Virus record (IMG/VR): IMGVR_UViG_3300006923_000008
Span: 41,987 to 105,986 of that record
Source of the DNA: a virus
DNA: 64,000 nucleotides
Reading direction: 5' to 3' (one strand)
Translations under genes and position numbers: made by a program
The notes under the pieces: model-generated
The model's database searches: none
What the model was told of the DNA's origin: nothing
What the model saw: the letters and a program-made list of their open reading frames with translations, nothing else
In this document: positions 1-10,400 of the stretch, piece after piece
Layout: every line of letters starts with the position of its first letter
Position numbering within the stretch: the stretch's first letter is position 1

Positions 1-2
1 TA

Positions 3-245
3 GCTGCAAATAAAAGCTCTAAGGGGAAAATTGAAATAGATCCTGTTGAAAGCAGAATCTTAGTTGCCGCAACAAGGTCTGAAGATTCTCATATAAATCA
101 AGCTTATTCGTGGATTAAATTACTAATAAAAGAAATAAAAGATGATTACGAAGAAAGCTTTCTTCGTAAGGAAGCCGTAGAATCCTCAGAGAATAGATTG
201 GCTAAATATCAAAAGTTTTTGGAAAATAAAGAATATGAACAGTAA
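3..245 (+). CDS. C-terminal end of an unidentified protein (5' truncated)
   Basis: The reading frame is open from the first complete codon of the window to a TAA and gives 80 residues. The visible part is charged and helical, rich in Lys and Glu, and includes the segment AYSWIKLLIKEIKDDYEE. No family is recognised. It overlaps the start of the next gene by 11 nt, which suggests translational coupling in one operon. The true start lies outside the window. Confidence 0.6.
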   Translation, partial: AANKSSKGKIEIDPVESRILVAATRSEDSHINQAYSWIKLLIKEIKDDYEESFLRKEAVESSENRLAKYQKFLENKEYEQ

Positions 246-3200
246 ATCAAAACTAGAGACTGCAGTAGAGGCGAGCAAAGAGCATTTTCCCGAAACTTTT
301 GAAGAGGCCCGCTTAGACGACTCTCTCTCCACCCTCGAAGAATACCATAAATACTTAAACCAAGTATTTAATATTCTTCCAATGCTGATGTCTGAAGAGG
401 AAGATTCTTATGAAGAAAGAGGCGAGGAGGAGATAGGCTTTTACGGAGAAGAGTCTTATGAAGAAGGGTCTTACGGAGAAGAGTCTTATGAAGAAGGGTC
501 TTACGAGGAGGGTCTGAGTGAGGCTGAGGTAGAATATGATTACGAGCAACAAAAAGATATTCTTATAGAAGCTGCCGAAAAGGCGTTTCTCTCTTCTGGC
601 TCAAGCGGTATTACGGAGGCTCTTTCGGCAGCTTATGACGATTTTGTTATTCGGTTTCAGGGCTATTCGCTTCCCGATCATCTTGAGGCCCCAGTATTAC
701 TCTTATTCCGGATAGCCGGAATAAGAGGCTTTATAGAGACGCCCTTTGAAGAAGTTAGGTCTTACTTCTTAAGCGAAAAAAAAGAAGCAGAAAAGGAGCC
801 TATACCTGACGCGATTAATATTTTCGAAGAAGAATCAGGTGAGAAAGATCTGCCCTCAGCCTTGCTAGAAGAGCTAGAGCCTAGAGAGCATCCTCCGAAA
901 GGCATGGTAGAGATTTCGGTCTTCGACAAAGAGCTTGTTCGTAAGCCTGCCCTATTTAAGAGAAAGACCTATGGTAGATTGCAGCGATCACTGGTAACAT
1001 CTTCTCGGGCATTTATCTCAGATACGTCGCCCTACTCCTATAAGTCCTTGTTTGACAAGGCCATACAGGAAGGTGCAGAAGTTACTCCGATTACATTTTC
1101 TGCATTTTTCAAGAAGTATAACGAAAAGGCTTTAGGAGGAAAGACTGGTCCAGATGGAGTTTTTGTATATTCAACTGAATATACAAATGAGTTGCTATCT
1201 GGCATAAAAGTAGAGTTAAAAAGTTTCGAAGAAAAAGCGAAAGAATGGTCGGACTATACTCGTAACAATGAGAAGCATGGGGATCGTGATACAGTTGAAA
1301 GAGTAGAGGCTCATCGTCAGAATCTAGCAGATAACTTTGATAGATTTGTATCATCTATTAAAATGAGAGATCTTTTTGTAAAAAATCAAGGAGAAAAACT
1401 AGACGATAAGATCTACTTGACGAATCATTTAATAGAGGATCCTTATCTCTCCTCAATATATTCAATTTTATATCATATAGCGCTTCCAGATCTTAGCCTA
1501 GGCACCTTTCTCCAGAAGAAAATTGATGAGTTTAAGTATAGCAAGAAATACTCAGAGAGTATTAAGAAAATGTATGAGTATGGCTTCTCATCAACTTTTC
1601 ACGATAAAATCTATAATGCTTTTCGCAAGAGTATAGAGAGTAAGGCCAAAGAGTATTTGGCAGGAGAATCTTTTTCTAGCTCAAGAGGAATGTGCGGCTT
1701 TATAACCTCTAATATTGGAAAAGAGAGAATTTATTATACAATAAAAAAGGAGTCTGTCCCTCAGATTAAGGCTGAGCTTATAAGCTGTACTGTATGTGGA
1801 AAGACTATTGTCAATGGGTTCGAGAAACAGCCTGGCACTGAAGAACAGAGAAAAAGAAAAACGATTGAAGCCAAGATGAGCAAGATTGACATTCAGGTGC
1901 AAACTTACTCTCTCTTTAAGAAGGAGACTAAAAAGGATAAGGACGGCAGGCTTGTTGTTGGAAAAGTTGAACCTCTCCCTATCGAGAAGATTAGAGCGTC
2001 AGGGGCTAGATTTGCGCCTCCCAAAAGCTACATTTCCGTAGTAGGCGGAAAGAGAATCAAAGAGGCCTGGAGCTCCATATATAAGAGGTCAAACGAAAGC
2101 ATGACTTGGGATGAAATCGAAGACCTAATTTCTTCGGATAGGTTTGAGAAATCGGCAGAGGGGCTTTTGAGGCGAGCAGAAGCTATGAGATTTCTTGGGT
2201 GCATACCTTTGACTACAAGAGGTATTTCGATAAAGGGCCAACGCTTCTTCTGCCCTTACCCAGAAGGTGATGGAAGAAATAGCGCCTTTCCTTATGAAGA
2301 GGTGGCTTCCTCTCTATCTCGCGAATCCTTTGGTCAATGTGGATTTTCTGTAGATCTCTCCGGAGTTATAGATGGTTCGGCACCTTCCGATAAGACCTCC
2401 CTCCCAATACTAGCTGCCAGCTCCTTTTCCGACAAGAACGTCTACCGGAGCAAGGCAAGCTTAGATGGTGCATTGGAGCGGGCCGTAAAGGAAGAGAAGG
2501 TAGATGAGGCTACTGCAGAAAAGATAAGGAGATACTATAAGTCGAAAAGCAGTGGCGGATGGAAGTTTTCCAAAAATTATTTTAGATGTCCAACCCATCT
2601 TTCTTTTTCAAATAAAGAAGAATTTGAATCTCTTATAAGAAAGTATAGAATGGCCGCAGAGGGTCTCTATCTGGTAACTCCGCTGGCCGGCCCAATTAGC
2701 GAGGCCCCATTAGCGATAGATGAATTTGACTTTGAAAGCGGCATTATCCCTCCTCCGTCTGATGGTATGGGTGGGTTTAAGAACCTTCCAGAAGGGACGT
2801 CCGTATTCCCCGTATGCGGGGCGGGGGTTAGCGCGTCTTCAATCGATCCCGCTGGGTTCAGTGCTCTTATCGGAAATCTTAGTGCAGAAGGAAGAATGGC
2901 CGTTATTGATTTCATGCTAAAGCTTGGAGTAGATGTGTCAGATATGGCATTCTTTATAGATTTGCTTGGAGAAGAAGGCGGAGGCGGCAGCCTAGAATCC
3001 GTCGAAGCTGCAGAGCGAACAGAAAAGCTTGCATCTATTCTTCGTATGGCAGCAAGCAGTAAAAGATTTGGTCTTACTGGAGCGGCAAAAAGAGTTACTT
3101 CCGTAAAGTTTTCTGCAGAAGATCTAAGTATTATCGGCGGGGTAGTATTGAGGTGCAGGCATGGACACAAATTTACTATAAACAACTCTGTGCATTTTGG

Positions 3201-6200
3201 AGCGAAGCATTACCTACATGATATAACCAAACTCTATCATAGGACTAGCACTGGAAGCACATCTACAGAAGACATCTTAGCAAAGAACTCTCTATACAAG
3301 CTTCTCCAAGCCTCTGGCGAGGCTTCTGTGAAAGCAGCAGTTGATCAAGGCCTCCTTGTTAAGGGCGTCCCTGAAACGACCAGAAGAGATGCCCGTCGCT
3401 CATATGCGGAAGTACGGTCTAAGCGTGGGCTTAGACCTAAGGACGTAAAGTTTGAATATAACGGAGAAGAGTACAGCTTTCCTCGGAAGGGAGCGCGAGA
3501 TGTAAAGCTTGCTTGGGGTGCCCCGAATAGCTCAGAGGCAGGAACTGTTACTATGACCCACGGAACAGTTTTAAAAAGACATATTCTTGAAGAATACTAC
3601 GAAGCCTCTGAAGATATGGGAATAGGTACTGGAAAAGGCATACGCTTTGAGGCATCTGATAGAGCCAAGAAGTATGCAGACACAGGTGGAATTGATTTTA
3701 GAGCTTCAGCTGATGATGGCTCAGTTCTTGATTCCAAAAGTATAGCCTCCGAGCAAATTTTTGATCTAATGAATAAATTTATTGCACGCGTTATGTCAGA
3801 AATGCTTAGTTCATGCTCTAATTTTTTAAGGCTTTCTTCATCCTCTGTTATTCGAGCGCCATTGCTTGGAGATAAGCTCGTTTCGTTTTCAGACTCATAC
3901 AAAGGTAATAAGAGTGAGTTCGAAAAGGCCATCATTCAGCTGATTGACTTTTCTAGAAATCATTTATTTGAAGAAATAAGCTCAACTCATCAATATCTAG
4001 AGCCTCTATTAGGCAGAGTATCAGGGAGGGCAGTTTTTGACAAATATGACTTCTCAAGCTTCCTTGAGAGCTTTGAGTCTGAAAAAAGATTTTTATTCTT
4101 TTTGGATCAAGATTTTCTAAGAACGGTTACAGAAAAGGTTTTCGAAGCTTTGCTAAAAGAAATATCCTCCTTAATAAATAATGACAAAACTCTATCAAAA
4201 GGTGAAGTTGCACGGGGAATTGGAGCAATTGGAAGCTATTTGATTTCAGGCAGACGAAAGCATGGTAAATTCGAAAGCTCAGTTTTCGAATCCCCTGGAG
4301 CGATTGCATTATACAAGTTGATTGGGCCGGAAAACAAGGATCTTGCACATCTCACAAAGGGGTTGATATCGGCAGATACTACCTTAAAGTTGTCTAAGCA
4401 ATATGGAAGAGAGTATTACGGAAGAGTGGCTGCTGCTGCCTCTGCTCATTATATTGCAGAAAAGCTTTCTATAATTTATAATCTATACTTTAGGGACATA
4501 TCTCCAAGATATGTATATTATGAATTCGTAGGAGTAGAAGAGGATGTCTTTTTGACGCCCGAGTCTATAATCGAATATTGCTCTGTATCTCCAATCGTTG
4601 AGCCGGTTATTCTCGAAGTGCCAGAAGACGAAGATTCATTGGATGATATTTTTGACACAATTATGACGAATATTGGTTTATTGAAAATTGATATAAAACA
4701 AATTCCAATTGGACTTAATTCTGCTTCTTTAAACGAGTATCACCAAGACTTGGCGATAAAATATATTCGAACTCAACTTTCTGCCGAACTAGACACCCAG
4801 AGGGTCAGCTTTCCGCATGGACTAGAGAATGAGGGAGCGGGCTTAAACGCAGACTCCATAACAGGCCTCCTGAAGGATTTTGGATACTCACATACGCCTC
4901 CGGTAAGAGGTAAGGCCACCCCTCATCTTTCCAAGCTAGCTCCAGAGTTAGGGTCTTTCTGGAAGGGAAGGGATGGCTCCGTATACGTAGTTCAGCCAGG
5001 AGATACGGAGACTATATACAGGATAACTCCCAGAAGAGAAGGAGGCCCTGTCGTAAGTCTTGGTGTATCTGCAGCAGGTGAAGATGAAGACGCGTTAATA
5101 CGAGAGTTCTCTCTGCTTCCTGCAAAAGCCTCTTTGGTCTTAAATAAGATTCTTAGTGTGCGACCTGTTACTAAAATTCTTATGGGGAAAGATTCTAAGT
5201 ATGCAAGAAAGCTTTCTCCAAGTGGCTTTCTTTCTGCTGAACATGAGTCCCTCAGACAGGAGGGGGTCATGGCAGTCCCAACATGGAGCGCCATGCATTA
5301 CGAGTTTAAAAAGAATAAGTTTACTCATCCTGTTTTTAGAATTTGCGATCAGAAAGGAAAGGAGAATCCGTTTGGAATAATAGACCCTTCTTTTGATGGG
5401 TTTTTGGCAGCTGGCTTTATTATAATTATGACGGCAACAAGCCAGGACGAGCTAAGAAGTGCCATAGGAGAGGCTCCGGTTCTTTTGGAAGAGGGCGTTT
5501 ATCGCAAGCTGCTGACAGATGCCGGAATTGGCCCGGAGTACTCTTTGTATAGAGTTCCTAGTCGAACGGTCGGCCTCAAGATTGCCTCAAAAAGCCTTCT
5601 GAGCCTTCTGGATCACCCAATGACAAGAGTCGTGTCTGGGAGCGAAGGTTCTGCTGTTATAAATGATAAATTTGGATTTAACAGTTCAAGTGGATTTGCA
5701 ATAGGCCCTCAGGAGGTCAGGCATGGAGAGGCCAACTTAGTTCCGCCTACTATCGGCGCCCCTAGTTTTACTGGAATTTCTATTCCGATAGAAGTTGATC
5801 CAAAAAATTTCAAAGCCAATGATCTCTCAATTATAACCGCAAATATAGAGGTTGCAATATCTGAGGGAAATGTCATTGAGATCTCTGACATGCTGCAGAG
5901 AAGACCTCTGCAGTATGCTAATGGCCTTTTGATGAATATAATGAGGGTTTATAATGACTTCCAAGACAGAAAGGACAAGTTGGGGGTCAAGAGTCGAGAG
6001 AAAGCGGAGGCCTATGCTAAGGCTAGAACGAAGAGTTTGTTTAGCGAGTATCGTGGGTTGCCATTTAATGTTAGTATGGGGTCAGGTCTAACGAGTTTCC
6101 AGAGAAAGAAAAAAGATATAGTAGAAACGGGGCCTATAGGGTTCGGAGAAAAGGCCGGAGGATACGAGGTTGCGTCTGGAATATATATTCCGTTGAATAA

Positions 6201-7077
6201 CTATGTTTTGCTAAATAAGATGCTAACTCTAGAATGCTTCTCTGAAGAGTGGGCGGGACAGCAAATTTTGCTTGGAGATGACATATATGACTCAGACGTT
6301 AAGACTCTCGTAAAAGACTTCTTAATTAAGAGTCACGGACTTGACCATATTGCAAATAAGATTGGAGTTAAAAATCCAGAAATCTTGCTTGATCCTTATG
6401 GGAATAGGCACGAGCCCGATCTAAAGGGGAAAGTTGAAGAGGGCGACTACAACAGCCTTGGCCTAAGAATTAAGGGTAAGACTTCAGAAGTCAAGAATAT
6501 GAGGAATAAGCTGAGAGACACTTCTGGTGGTAATTTCTATTTTGTTAGCGGCAGTAATGAAGATGAAAGATCTTACATGCAGATAAGGAACTTACTGTAT
6601 GACTATAAATCTACAACCCATTCTACTGAAGATGTTCTATCTGAGATCCAAGACAAGGATTCAGATAGAACCCTGACTATGCAAGAGATCTATTCCCTTC
6701 ATTCAGAAACCCTTGCTGGATACGGAGTTTATCAAGAGCCTATTGGTCCTGTTTATCCCACCCTCCCTTCTGCTGCAAAAAAGGGGAAGAAAGTTATGGG
6801 TGTTAAAAATGTAGAGAAGGCCCTCGCCAAGTACTATACTGATAGAATCGAGGACGCTTACAGTGAGTTTACAGCCTACCAGAAGAAGAGGGAGCTCGAA
6901 AAAAATAGCTCTCAAAATGTCGAGAACACCTTGAGAAAGGACGCGAAAATTAGCGATCAATGGCCTGTTGGCAAAAAACCTGAAGTTTTAAAGGCGAGCA
7001 AGTATTCTGAGGCTATTATTGTAAGCGAAGGCCTCCGGAGAACCTGGGAGCTGATCATCGGAACAGAAGTACAATAA
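235..7077 (+). CDS. Giant 2280-residue protein of unknown function
   Basis: This single uninterrupted frame of 6.8 kb is the largest complete gene here. Residues about 50-110 are very acidic and contain a perfect 30-nt tandem duplication encoding Tyr/Glu/Gly repeats. The rest looks globular, with scattered cysteine and histidine pairs that could bind metal: CTVCGK near residue 525, then CPYP, FRCPTH and LRCRHGH further on. There is no signal peptide or convincing membrane segment. I see no polymerase, helicase or nuclease motif that I can name. It lies directly upstream of a small coiled-coil gene and the replicative polymerase, so a role in replication, transcription or early takeover is more likely than a tail role, but that is inference from position only. 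The ATG at 235 has only a weak ribosome binding site and overlaps the preceding gene. Confidence 0.85.
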   Translation: MNSKSKLETAVEASKEHFPETFEEARLDDSLSTLEEYHKYLNQVFNILPMLMSEEEDSYEERGEEEIGFYGEESYEEGSYGEESYEEGSYEEGLSEAEVEYDYEQQKDILIEAAEKAFLSSGSSGITEALSAAYDDFVIRFQGYSLPDHLEAPVLLLFRIAGIRGFIETPFEEVRSYFLSEKKEAEKEPIPDAINIFEEESGEKDLPSALLEELEPREHPPKGMVEISVFDKELVRKPALFKRKTYGRLQRSLVTSSRAFISDTSPYSYKSLFDKAIQEGAEVTPITFSAFFKKYNEKALGGKTGPDGVFVYSTEYTNELLSGIKVELKSFEEKAKEWSDYTRNNEKHGDRDTVERVEAHRQNLADNFDRFVSSIKMRDLFVKNQGEKLDDKIYLTNHLIEDPYLSSIYSILYHIALPDLSLGTFLQKKIDEFKYSKKYSESIKKMYEYGFSSTFHDKIYNAFRKSIESKAKEYLAGESFSSSRGMCGFITSNIGKERIYYTIKKESVPQIKAELISCTVCGKTIVNGFEKQPGTEEQRKRKTIEAKMSKIDIQVQTYSLFKKETKKDKDGRLVVGKVEPLPIEKIRASGARFAPPKSYISVVGGKRIKEAWSSIYKRSNESMTWDEIEDLISSDRFEKSAEGLLRRAEAMRFLGCIPLTTRGISIKGQRFFCPYPEGDGRNSAFPYEEVASSLSRESFGQCGFSVDLSGVIDGSAPSDKTSLPILAASSFSDKNVYRSKASLDGALERAVKEEKVDEATAEKIRRYYKSKSSGGWKFSKNYFRCPTHLSFSNKEEFESLIRKYRMAAEGLYLVTPLAGPISEAPLAIDEFDFESGIIPPPSDGMGGFKNLPEGTSVFPVCGAGVSASSIDPAGFSALIGNLSAEGRMAVIDFMLKLGVDVSDMAFFIDLLGEEGGGGSLESVEAAERTEKLASILRMAASSKRFGLTGAAKRVTSVKFSAEDLSIIGGVVLRCRHGHKFTINNSVHFGAKHYLHDITKLYHRTSTGSTSTEDILAKNSLYKLLQASGEASVKAAVDQGLLVKGVPETTRRDARRSYAEVRSKRGLRPKDVKFEYNGEEYSFPRKGARDVKLAWGAPNSSEAGTVTMTHGTVLKRHILEEYYEASEDMGIGTGKGIRFEASDRAKKYADTGGIDFRASADDGSVLDSKSIASEQIFDLMNKFIARVMSEMLSSCSNFLRLSSSSVIRAPLLGDKLVSFSDSYKGNKSEFEKAIIQLIDFSRNHLFEEISSTHQYLEPLLGRVSGRAVFDKYDFSSFLESFESEKRFLFFLDQDFLRTVTEKVFEALLKEISSLINNDKTLSKGEVARGIGAIGSYLISGRRKHGKFESSVFESPGAIALYKLIGPENKDLAHLTKGLISADTTLKLSKQYGREYYGRVAAAASAHYIAEKLSIIYNLYFRDISPRYVYYEFVGVEEDVFLTPESIIEYCSVSPIVEPVILEVPEDEDSLDDIFDTIMTNIGLLKIDIKQIPIGLNSASLNEYHQDLAIKYIRTQLSAELDTQRVSFPHGLENEGAGLNADSITGLLKDFGYSHTPPVRGKATPHLSKLAPELGSFWKGRDGSVYVVQPGDTETIYRITPRREGGPVVSLGVSAAGEDEDALIREFSLLPAKASLVLNKILSVRPVTKILMGKDSKYARKLSPSGFLSAEHESLRQEGVMAVPTWSAMHYEFKKNKFTHPVFRICDQKGKENPFGIIDPSFDGFLAAGFIIIMTATSQDELRSAIGEAPVLLEEGVYRKLLTDAGIGPEYSLYRVPSRTVGLKIASKSLLSLLDHPMTRVVSGSEGSAVINDKFGFNSSSGFAIGPQEVRHGEANLVPPTIGAPSFTGISIPIEVDPKNFKANDLSIITANIEVAISEGNVIEISDMLQRRPLQYANGLLMNIMRVYNDFQDRKDKLGVKSREKAEAYAKARTKSLFSEYRGLPFNVSMGSGLTSFQRKKKDIVETGPIGFGEKAGGYEVASGIYIPLNNYVLLNKMLTLECFSEEWAGQQILLGDDIYDSDVKTLVKDFLIKSHGLDHIANKIGVKNPEILLDPYGNRHEPDLKGKVEEGDYNSLGLRIKGKTSEVKNMRNKLRDTSGGNFYFVSGSNEDERSYMQIRNLLYDYKSTTHSTEDVLSEIQDKDSDRTLTMQEIYSLHSETLAGYGVYQEPIGPVYPTLPSAAKKGKKVMGVKNVEKALAKYYTDRIEDAYSEFTAYQKKRELEKNSSQNVENTLRKDAKISDQWPVGKKPEVLKASKYSEAIIVSEGLRRTWELIIGTEVQ
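441..500 (+). repeat. Perfect 30-nt tandem duplication in the giant gene
   Basis: Bases 441-470 and 471-500 are identical, and a partial third copy follows. The unit keeps the frame and encodes an acidic Tyr-Gly-Glu-Glu-Ser-Tyr-Glu-Glu-Gly-Ser repeat. Perfect identity suggests a recent slippage duplication in a tolerant, disordered region. Confidence 0.9.
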
Positions 7078-7086
7078 GGAGCTTAT

Positions 7087-7383
7087 ATGAACGAAGAAGA
7101 AACAGAGTCGACTGGTATGGTTAGAATTTTCAACGAATCAGAGGGAGGCTCAACTACGTGGTCAATGGATGACGTAAAAGAATATGTAAAGCAATATATG
7201 GTTTATGAGGTTTCGATCAAGGATCTGCAAGAAGCCCGAAGAGAGTGGTCCGCAGACTATATAAAGTCAAAAAGCCTTCCGAAAAAAGAGCTATCGCAGG
7301 CCCTTCGTAGTGCAAAGCAAGATATTGATATGGATATCGTAAATGAAATTTATGACCATATTCACAGCTTGGTGTCTGAATAA
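7087..7383 (+). CDS. Small coiled-coil protein, possibly DsbA/GapR-like DNA-binding
   Basis: This 98-residue protein has a good AAGGAG ribosome binding site. After about 25 variable residues it is almost entirely helical and charged (residues about 28-95), with the pattern EYVKQYMVYEVSIKDLQEA followed by basic and acidic heptads. The layout resembles small double-stranded DNA-binding coiled-coil proteins of T4-like phages (DsbA) and the GapR/DUF2312 type. The resemblance is in pattern only and is not a firm assignment. It sits 9 nt after the giant gene and is followed by a strong terminator, so it probably ends that transcription unit. Confidence 0.75.
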   Translation: MNEEETESTGMVRIFNESEGGSTTWSMDDVKEYVKQYMVYEVSIKDLQEARREWSADYIKSKSLPKKELSQALRSAKQDIDMDIVNEIYDHIHSLVSE

Positions 7384-7411
7384 TCTTAGGACAAAGTAAA
7401 AAACGTGCCTA

Positions 7412-7458
7412 ATATAGGCGTGGAGGGCCATATCGGCTCCCACGCCTATATCTTTTTT
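7412..7458 (+). terminator. Rho-independent terminator ahead of dnaE
   Basis: A perfect 12-bp stem (7412-7423 ATATAGGCGTGG pairing with 7440-7451) closes a 16-nt loop and is followed by CTTTTTT. The AAGGAG of the next gene begins at once after the T-run. Transcription of dnaE must therefore pass through this hairpin, or start within or just after it. Confidence 0.85.
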
Positions 7459-7468
7459 AAGGAGAAAA

Positions 7469-10400
7469 ATGTCAAAAGGACCATTTGTATCGCTTCACAA
7501 TCACACAGAACTAGGAAGCCCTCTAGACGGAATGAACGATACACTCGATCTCTTTAAGAGGGCGAAGGAGGTGGGGCACCCAGCTGTAGCTGTAACAGAT
7601 CACGGAACATTAACTGCCAGTTATGACGCATATCTTGCGTCTCAAAAGACCGGAGTGAAATATATTCCTGGAATTGAAGCTTATTTCGCGAATGATCTTT
7701 CAGAGAGAAAGAGTCACCACCTTGTTCTTCTTGCTCAAAATGCAGTTGGGTATAAAAATATCTTAACTTTAAATTATCTGGCATTTCAAAATCAAGTTGC
7801 TGGCTACATGGGAAAGAAGACGCCCAGAATTTCCTGGGAGCATATCGAAAAGTACAATGAGGGCGTTTTTGCCCTTACCGCCTGCAGCAATGGTCTAATC
7901 GGAAAAACTCTTGTAACAGAAGAAGACGAAGAGCTTGCCACGCAATACGTCAAGAGATTTCACTCTATTTTTAATGATAGATTCTTTTTGGAGTTGCAGC
8001 CGCACGCTTTACACGCTGTTAATAAAAATGGAAAAGAGGTTAATCAAGTTAGGCTAAACGAATCTTTGCTCAAGATATCCAGCGAATTAGGAATTCCATA
8101 CGTCATAACATGCGACGCTCATTATCGAGATAAAGAGCACGCAAAATATCACGACTTCATGTTGGCCATCAAGGACAAGAAGGCTGTTGACGATCCTGAT
8201 AGATTCCGCTATGGAGTTCAGGATATGTACCTGAAGGAGCCTTCTGAAATAGTTGACTTTTTTGGCCAAAAAGTAGCGTCAAAAGGCATGGAGAATACAA
8301 TTAAAATTATGGAGGCTTGTGAGGAGCCTCACTACATAAAGCCAAAGGGAGCAAGGCTGCCCTCTTTTCCTGTGCATGGAGAGCCGGACTATAAAGAGTT
8401 TTCGGCATGGTACAAGAAAACTAGATCAACCTTATCTGAGGATAAGGCTCTTCTGAGATATCGGTGCATCCAAGGGTTTAAAGATAAGCTTGGCGGCTTA
8501 GAAAAAGAGGAAAAAGAGCGCTATTGGGATCGTGTCAAAGTCGAGCTCTCTGTTCTGGAGGATAAGAACTTTTCTTCCTACATGCTTATCGTTGCAGACT
8601 ACATAAATTGGGCGAAAAAGAAGATGCCCGTTGGCGCCGGAAGGGGATCAGCATCCGGTTCTTTGGTCGCATATTTGGCCGGAATTACAGACGTAGACCC
8701 AATTAAATACGATTTAATTTTTGAGAGATTTCATAATAATCAGAAGACATCTTTTCCAGACATTGATACAGATTTTTCGGATCCAGGCGCAGTCAAGGAA
8801 TACGTAAAAGAAAAGTACGGAGAAGATAAGGTCGCCTCCATCTCAAACTGGAGTACTTTGTCTCCAAAAGTTGTTATAAAAGACGTAGCCAGAAGCCTTC
8901 GTCTGGGAGGAGATAAGTCGGCGGCATTTAAGATATCAAATAACATTACATCTATCATGCCTGATTCAAAAACCTTAGACAAGGCTATGGCGGATAGCCC
9001 TCAGTTTTCTGCGTATATGAGCAAGTACCCCGAGCTTTATCAATATGGAAATAAGCTACAGAATCTCACAAGAAACTGGTCCATTCACGCCGCAGGTTTG
9101 GTTATCGGTGAGAATCCGCTTTACGAAACAGTCCCTCTGAGAATTGATGGAGACAACAACGTCGTAACTCAGTGGGAGAAGACTAGGTGTGAAGACAATG
9201 GTCTTATTAAGATGGATCTTCTGGGCCTAAAAACGCTGACTGTTATCGACAATACCTTCAAGCTAATCGAGAGCTCTACGGGGAAAAAGCTGACAACAGA
9301 AGACATAGACTTTGCCGATCAAAAAGTCTATGCGATGTTAGGGCGAGGAGAAACTCTTGGAGTTTTTCAGCTTGAGTCTTCTCTGACCCCATTCTGTATA
9401 AAGCTAAAGCCAAAAACCATTGAGGATATCTCTGTTATTAACGCAATTGGAAGACCATCTTGTCTGCCGGCAGAAAGAAAGAAGTACGCAAAGCGTCGGC
9501 TTGGGCTGGAAGAGGCGACTTATGAGCATCCCAAACTCAAGAGGGCTTTAAAGAAGACCTTTGGAGTCCTAATTTATGAGGAGCAGGCAATGTTTATTGC
9601 CCAAGATTGTGCCGGATGGGACCTGAACCAAGCGGATGCCCTTAGAAAGATCAGCAAGCTAAAGGGCAAGGATGAAGATCTGGTTCTTAGGACTGAAGCG
9701 AATTTCGTAAAGGATTGCATGTCTTTTTCTGGGATGGATTACAAAACAGGCTCCTTAATATGGAAGCATTATATTGAGCCTCTTGGCCTGTACAGCTTTA
9801 ACAAATCTCACTCAATATCCTATTCGAAGATATCTTTTCAGACAGCTTGGCTAAGATGTCATTATCCTGTGCAGTTTATGTGCGCGCTAATCAACTCTGA
9901 AGACCCAAATAGCGACAAGGCGCAGGAGTATGTCTCTGAATGCAAAAACATGAAAATTGACGTAACTCATCCCAACGTTAATAAGTCGGCAGGAGAGTAT
10001 CGCGTTCTAAACGCTAAATCGATAGCAATTGGGCTTTCCGCCGTAAAAGGGCTCGGAGAAAAGGCCATAGAGAGCATCACGGAAAATCGTCCTTATAAGA
10101 GCTTTGCTGATTTTGTCTCCAGAAACAATAGCCGCACAGTTGGAAAGACCGTAATTCAATCCTTGGCAAAGGCCGGCGCTCTTGATGACTTCGGGCTGAC
10201 CAGAATGGATATGCACGATAATTACCAAAAATACAGAACCAAAATGAAGGCAGCCCTGAAGAAGGCTATTACAAAGGATATTCTTGCTGCGAATCCAACA
10301 TGGAAAAAAATTCCGAAAGAAAACATTCCCGAGCTAACGGCAAAATTTGACATACCTCTTGGCTCAAAGCGGTTTTTAGAGATAATGGACTCACTTACAT

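Noticed and set aside
2667-3185. A 172-codon open frame on the minus strand inside the giant gene
   Set aside because: It lies wholly within a well-coded plus-strand gene, has no ribosome binding site, and its composition follows from the plus-strand codons.
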